NCBI GenBank assembly: GCA_965662545.1
Contig: CBFIHZ010000002.1
Location: 133,984-197,983, forward strand
Length of the DNA: 64,000 bases
From: CPC320 sp002684375
Lineage (GTDB): Bacteria; Pseudomonadota; Alphaproteobacteria; Rhodobacterales; Rhodobacteraceae
Direction of reading: 5' to 3'
Notes under the pieces: generated by a model
What the model was told of the DNA's origin: nothing
Database searches by the model: none
Seen by the model: only the letters and a program-made list of their open reading frames with translations
Part shown: one piece after another, positions 63,011 to 64,000 of the stretch
Layout of the letters: each line of letters opens with the position of its first letter
Position numbering within the stretch: the stretch's first letter is position 1
Position numbers and translations under genes: made by a program

Positions 63011-63753
63011 TACTCTGCTCCGATACTCCGCGTTGGGTTCATGCCACTCAATGTCGCATCACTGGACGTAATATCGGCTTTGGTACGCTCATCGGTGGGT
63101 TTTTCGCCACTGGCATAAAACACGACTTGCTCGGCGATGGATGTAACATGATCTCCCATGCGTTCTATATTTTTTGCAATAAAGTGAAGATGCATACAGG
63201 CAGTAATGTTACGCGGATCCTCCATCATAAATGTCAGAAACTCTCGAAACAGCGTGTTATAAATCTGATCGACAGCTTCATCGCGCTCGATCACCGCCAG
63301 CGCCAGTGCTTGGTCTTGCTGAACATAGGCATTCAGGGCGTCACCCAGCATCAACTCTACCTCACGTGCCATGCGGCGCAGGGCCGCCGGTGAGCCCTCA
63401 ATGCTTCGTAGCTCAAGCAAGACACGCGTGCGCTTTGCAATATTTTTGGAATAATCCGCAATCCTTTCAAGATTACCGGACACTTTGATCACGGTTAGCA
63501 ATAGCCGCAGGTCCTCGGCATTTGGCGACCGCAGCGCAATGACCCGTGCAGCCTCGTCATTTATTTGCTGTTCAAGCACATCGATCGCCGCGTCCGCAGC
63601 GCGAACTTGTTCGGCCAGTTCGGCGTCACGATTATACAGCGAGGCAGACGCACCGACGATAGACGCCTCGACCAGCCCGCCCATTTTGATTATTTTAGCT
63701 TTGATTGCGTCCAGTTCCCTTTGAAACTGCGAGACAATATGCAGGTCTGACAT
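63010..63753 (-). CDS. phoU: Phosphate uptake regulator PhoU
   Basis: A 247-residue helical protein with two PhoU repeats, each with an acidic metal-binding region (ERIADYSKNIAKRTR and ERMGDHVTSIAEQVV). PhoU links the Pst transporter to the PhoR-PhoB system and keeps the regulon off when phosphate is enough. The ATG at 63753 has AAGGAGAG at 7 bases; an upstream in-frame ATG at 63771 is less likely. It lies between pstB and phoB. Confidence 0.95.
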   Translation of the reverse strand: MSDLHIVSQFQRELDAIKAKIIKMGGLVEASIVGASASLYNRDAELAEQVRAADAAIDVLEQQINDEAARVIALRSPNAEDLRLLLTVIKVSGNLERIADYSKNIAKRTRVLLELRSIEGSPAALRRMAREVELMLGDALNAYVQQDQALALAVIERDEAVDQIYNTLFREFLTFMMEDPRNITACMHLHFIAKNIERMGDHVTSIAEQVVFYASGEKPTDERTKADITSSDATLSGMNPTRSIGAE

Positions 63754-63763
63754 CAAACTCTCC

Positions 63764-64000
63764 TTATCCAAACCGGCCGGTAATATAGTTATTGGTCATT
63801 TCATGCTGCGGCTTCATGAATAACTTATCAGTAAGCCCCACTTCTACCAGCCGTCCAAGATGAAAATAGGCCGTTCGTTTTGAGACGCGTGCGGCTTGCT
63901 GTAACGAATGCGTCACAATAACGATCGAATATTCACTACTAAGTTCATGTATTAACTGTTCTATCCGAGCTGTAGCAATAGGATCAAGCGCTGAACACGG
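63764..64000 (-). CDS. pstB: Phosphate ABC transporter ATPase PstB (C-terminal part)
   Basis: The last 78 residues of the ATPase; the gene continues past the right edge of the window. The D-loop (PCSALDP) follows what would be Walker B, and the H-loop (IVIVTHSLQQAARVS) is visible. The C-terminal LVEVGLTDKLFMKP and TNNYITGRFG are typical of PstB. It lies 10 bp upstream of phoU, consistent with a pst-phoU-phoB operon. Confidence 0.93.
   Translation of the reverse strand, partial: PCSALDPIATARIEQLIHELSSEYSIVIVTHSLQQAARVSKRTAYFHLGRLVEVGLTDKLFMKPQHEMTNNYITGRFG

Noticed and set aside
1..64000. CRISPR arrays, insertion sequences, prophage genes and rRNA genes
   Set aside because: I looked for spaced direct repeats, transposase or integrase motifs and rRNA sequence and saw none. 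The only tRNA found is tRNA-Pro.

Overview
This window is a piece of an alphaproteobacterial chromosome, most probably from a marine Rhodobacterales (Roseobacter-group) organism. The evidence is gene content and order. A grxD-bolA-purL block, an argC-ccmE-ccmF-ccmH block, a gltX-gltA pair, and a ppiD-trpE / trpGDC-moaC-moeA / lexA block are all arranged as in that order. lexA has an alphaproteobacterial SOS box (GTTC-N7-GTTC), and the B12-dependent ribonucleotide reductase NrdJ and a fused indolepyruvate oxidoreductase are present. The genus is not resolvable by eye. Nearly all genes are chromosomal housekeeping genes. I see no insertion sequence, prophage, integrase, CRISPR array or plasmid function.

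Layout. 1-4.3 kb is the most accessory-like stretch: an ankyrin-repeat protein overlapping a cupin, a lone sugar-type ABC permease without partners, a two-helix mini-protein, a FosX-type VOC enzyme and an EamA exporter. 4.6-9 kb holds grxD, bolA and purL, a terminator-bounded region that may encode a small RNA, and a LysR regulator divergent from the indolepyruvate oxidoreductase (9.1-12.6 kb). 12.6-19.3 kb is a plus-strand run: acyltransferase, murI, argC, cytochrome c maturation (ccmE, ccmF, ccmH) and an enoyl-CoA hydratase. 19.4-25 kb holds gltX-gltA, comEC and lexA, with the last two overlapping tail to tail. 25-34 kb has moeA, moaC, trpC, trpD and trpG in a tightly overlapping unit, then a divergent polysaccharide deacetylase on the other strand, then trpE and a PpiD/SurA-like foldase. 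34-39 kb has an aminotransferase, a purine phosphoribosyltransferase, fabI, pdxH, a double cold-shock-domain protein, a DUF192 protein and tRNA-Pro(UGG). 39.6-43.2 kb is nrdJ.

43.4-51.3 kb is mixed. It contains an Lrp regulator, a DUF6356 protein coupled to a class II glutamine amidotransferase, a DsbA/FrnE-like protein with an adenylate-forming ligase facing an XRE-cupin regulator, an aquaporin preceded by a broken arsC, two overlapping very small lipoprotein genes, and a lone peptide-type solute-binding protein. 51.3-64 kb has a strong small-RNA candidate, 3-hydroxybutyrate dehydrogenase, a DUF502 protein, the psuG-psuK pseudouridine catabolism pair, HupE/UreJ, rpsB-tsf, aroQ, a LysR-gcdH divergent pair and the end of the phosphate regulon (pstB fragment, phoU, phoB).

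The most useful new observations are: (i) an arsenate reductase gene inactivated by a frameshift and a stop codon while its former partner aquaporin remains intact; (ii) a pair of 37- and 41-codon lipoprotein genes overlapping at TTGA; (iii) a compact intergenic transcript candidate with promoter, hairpin and terminator upstream of bdhA; (iv) several perfect inverted repeats next to regulator or target genes. I did not find convincing evidence for a wholly new defence or mobile system. Every family call here is by reading motifs and order; no database search was run.
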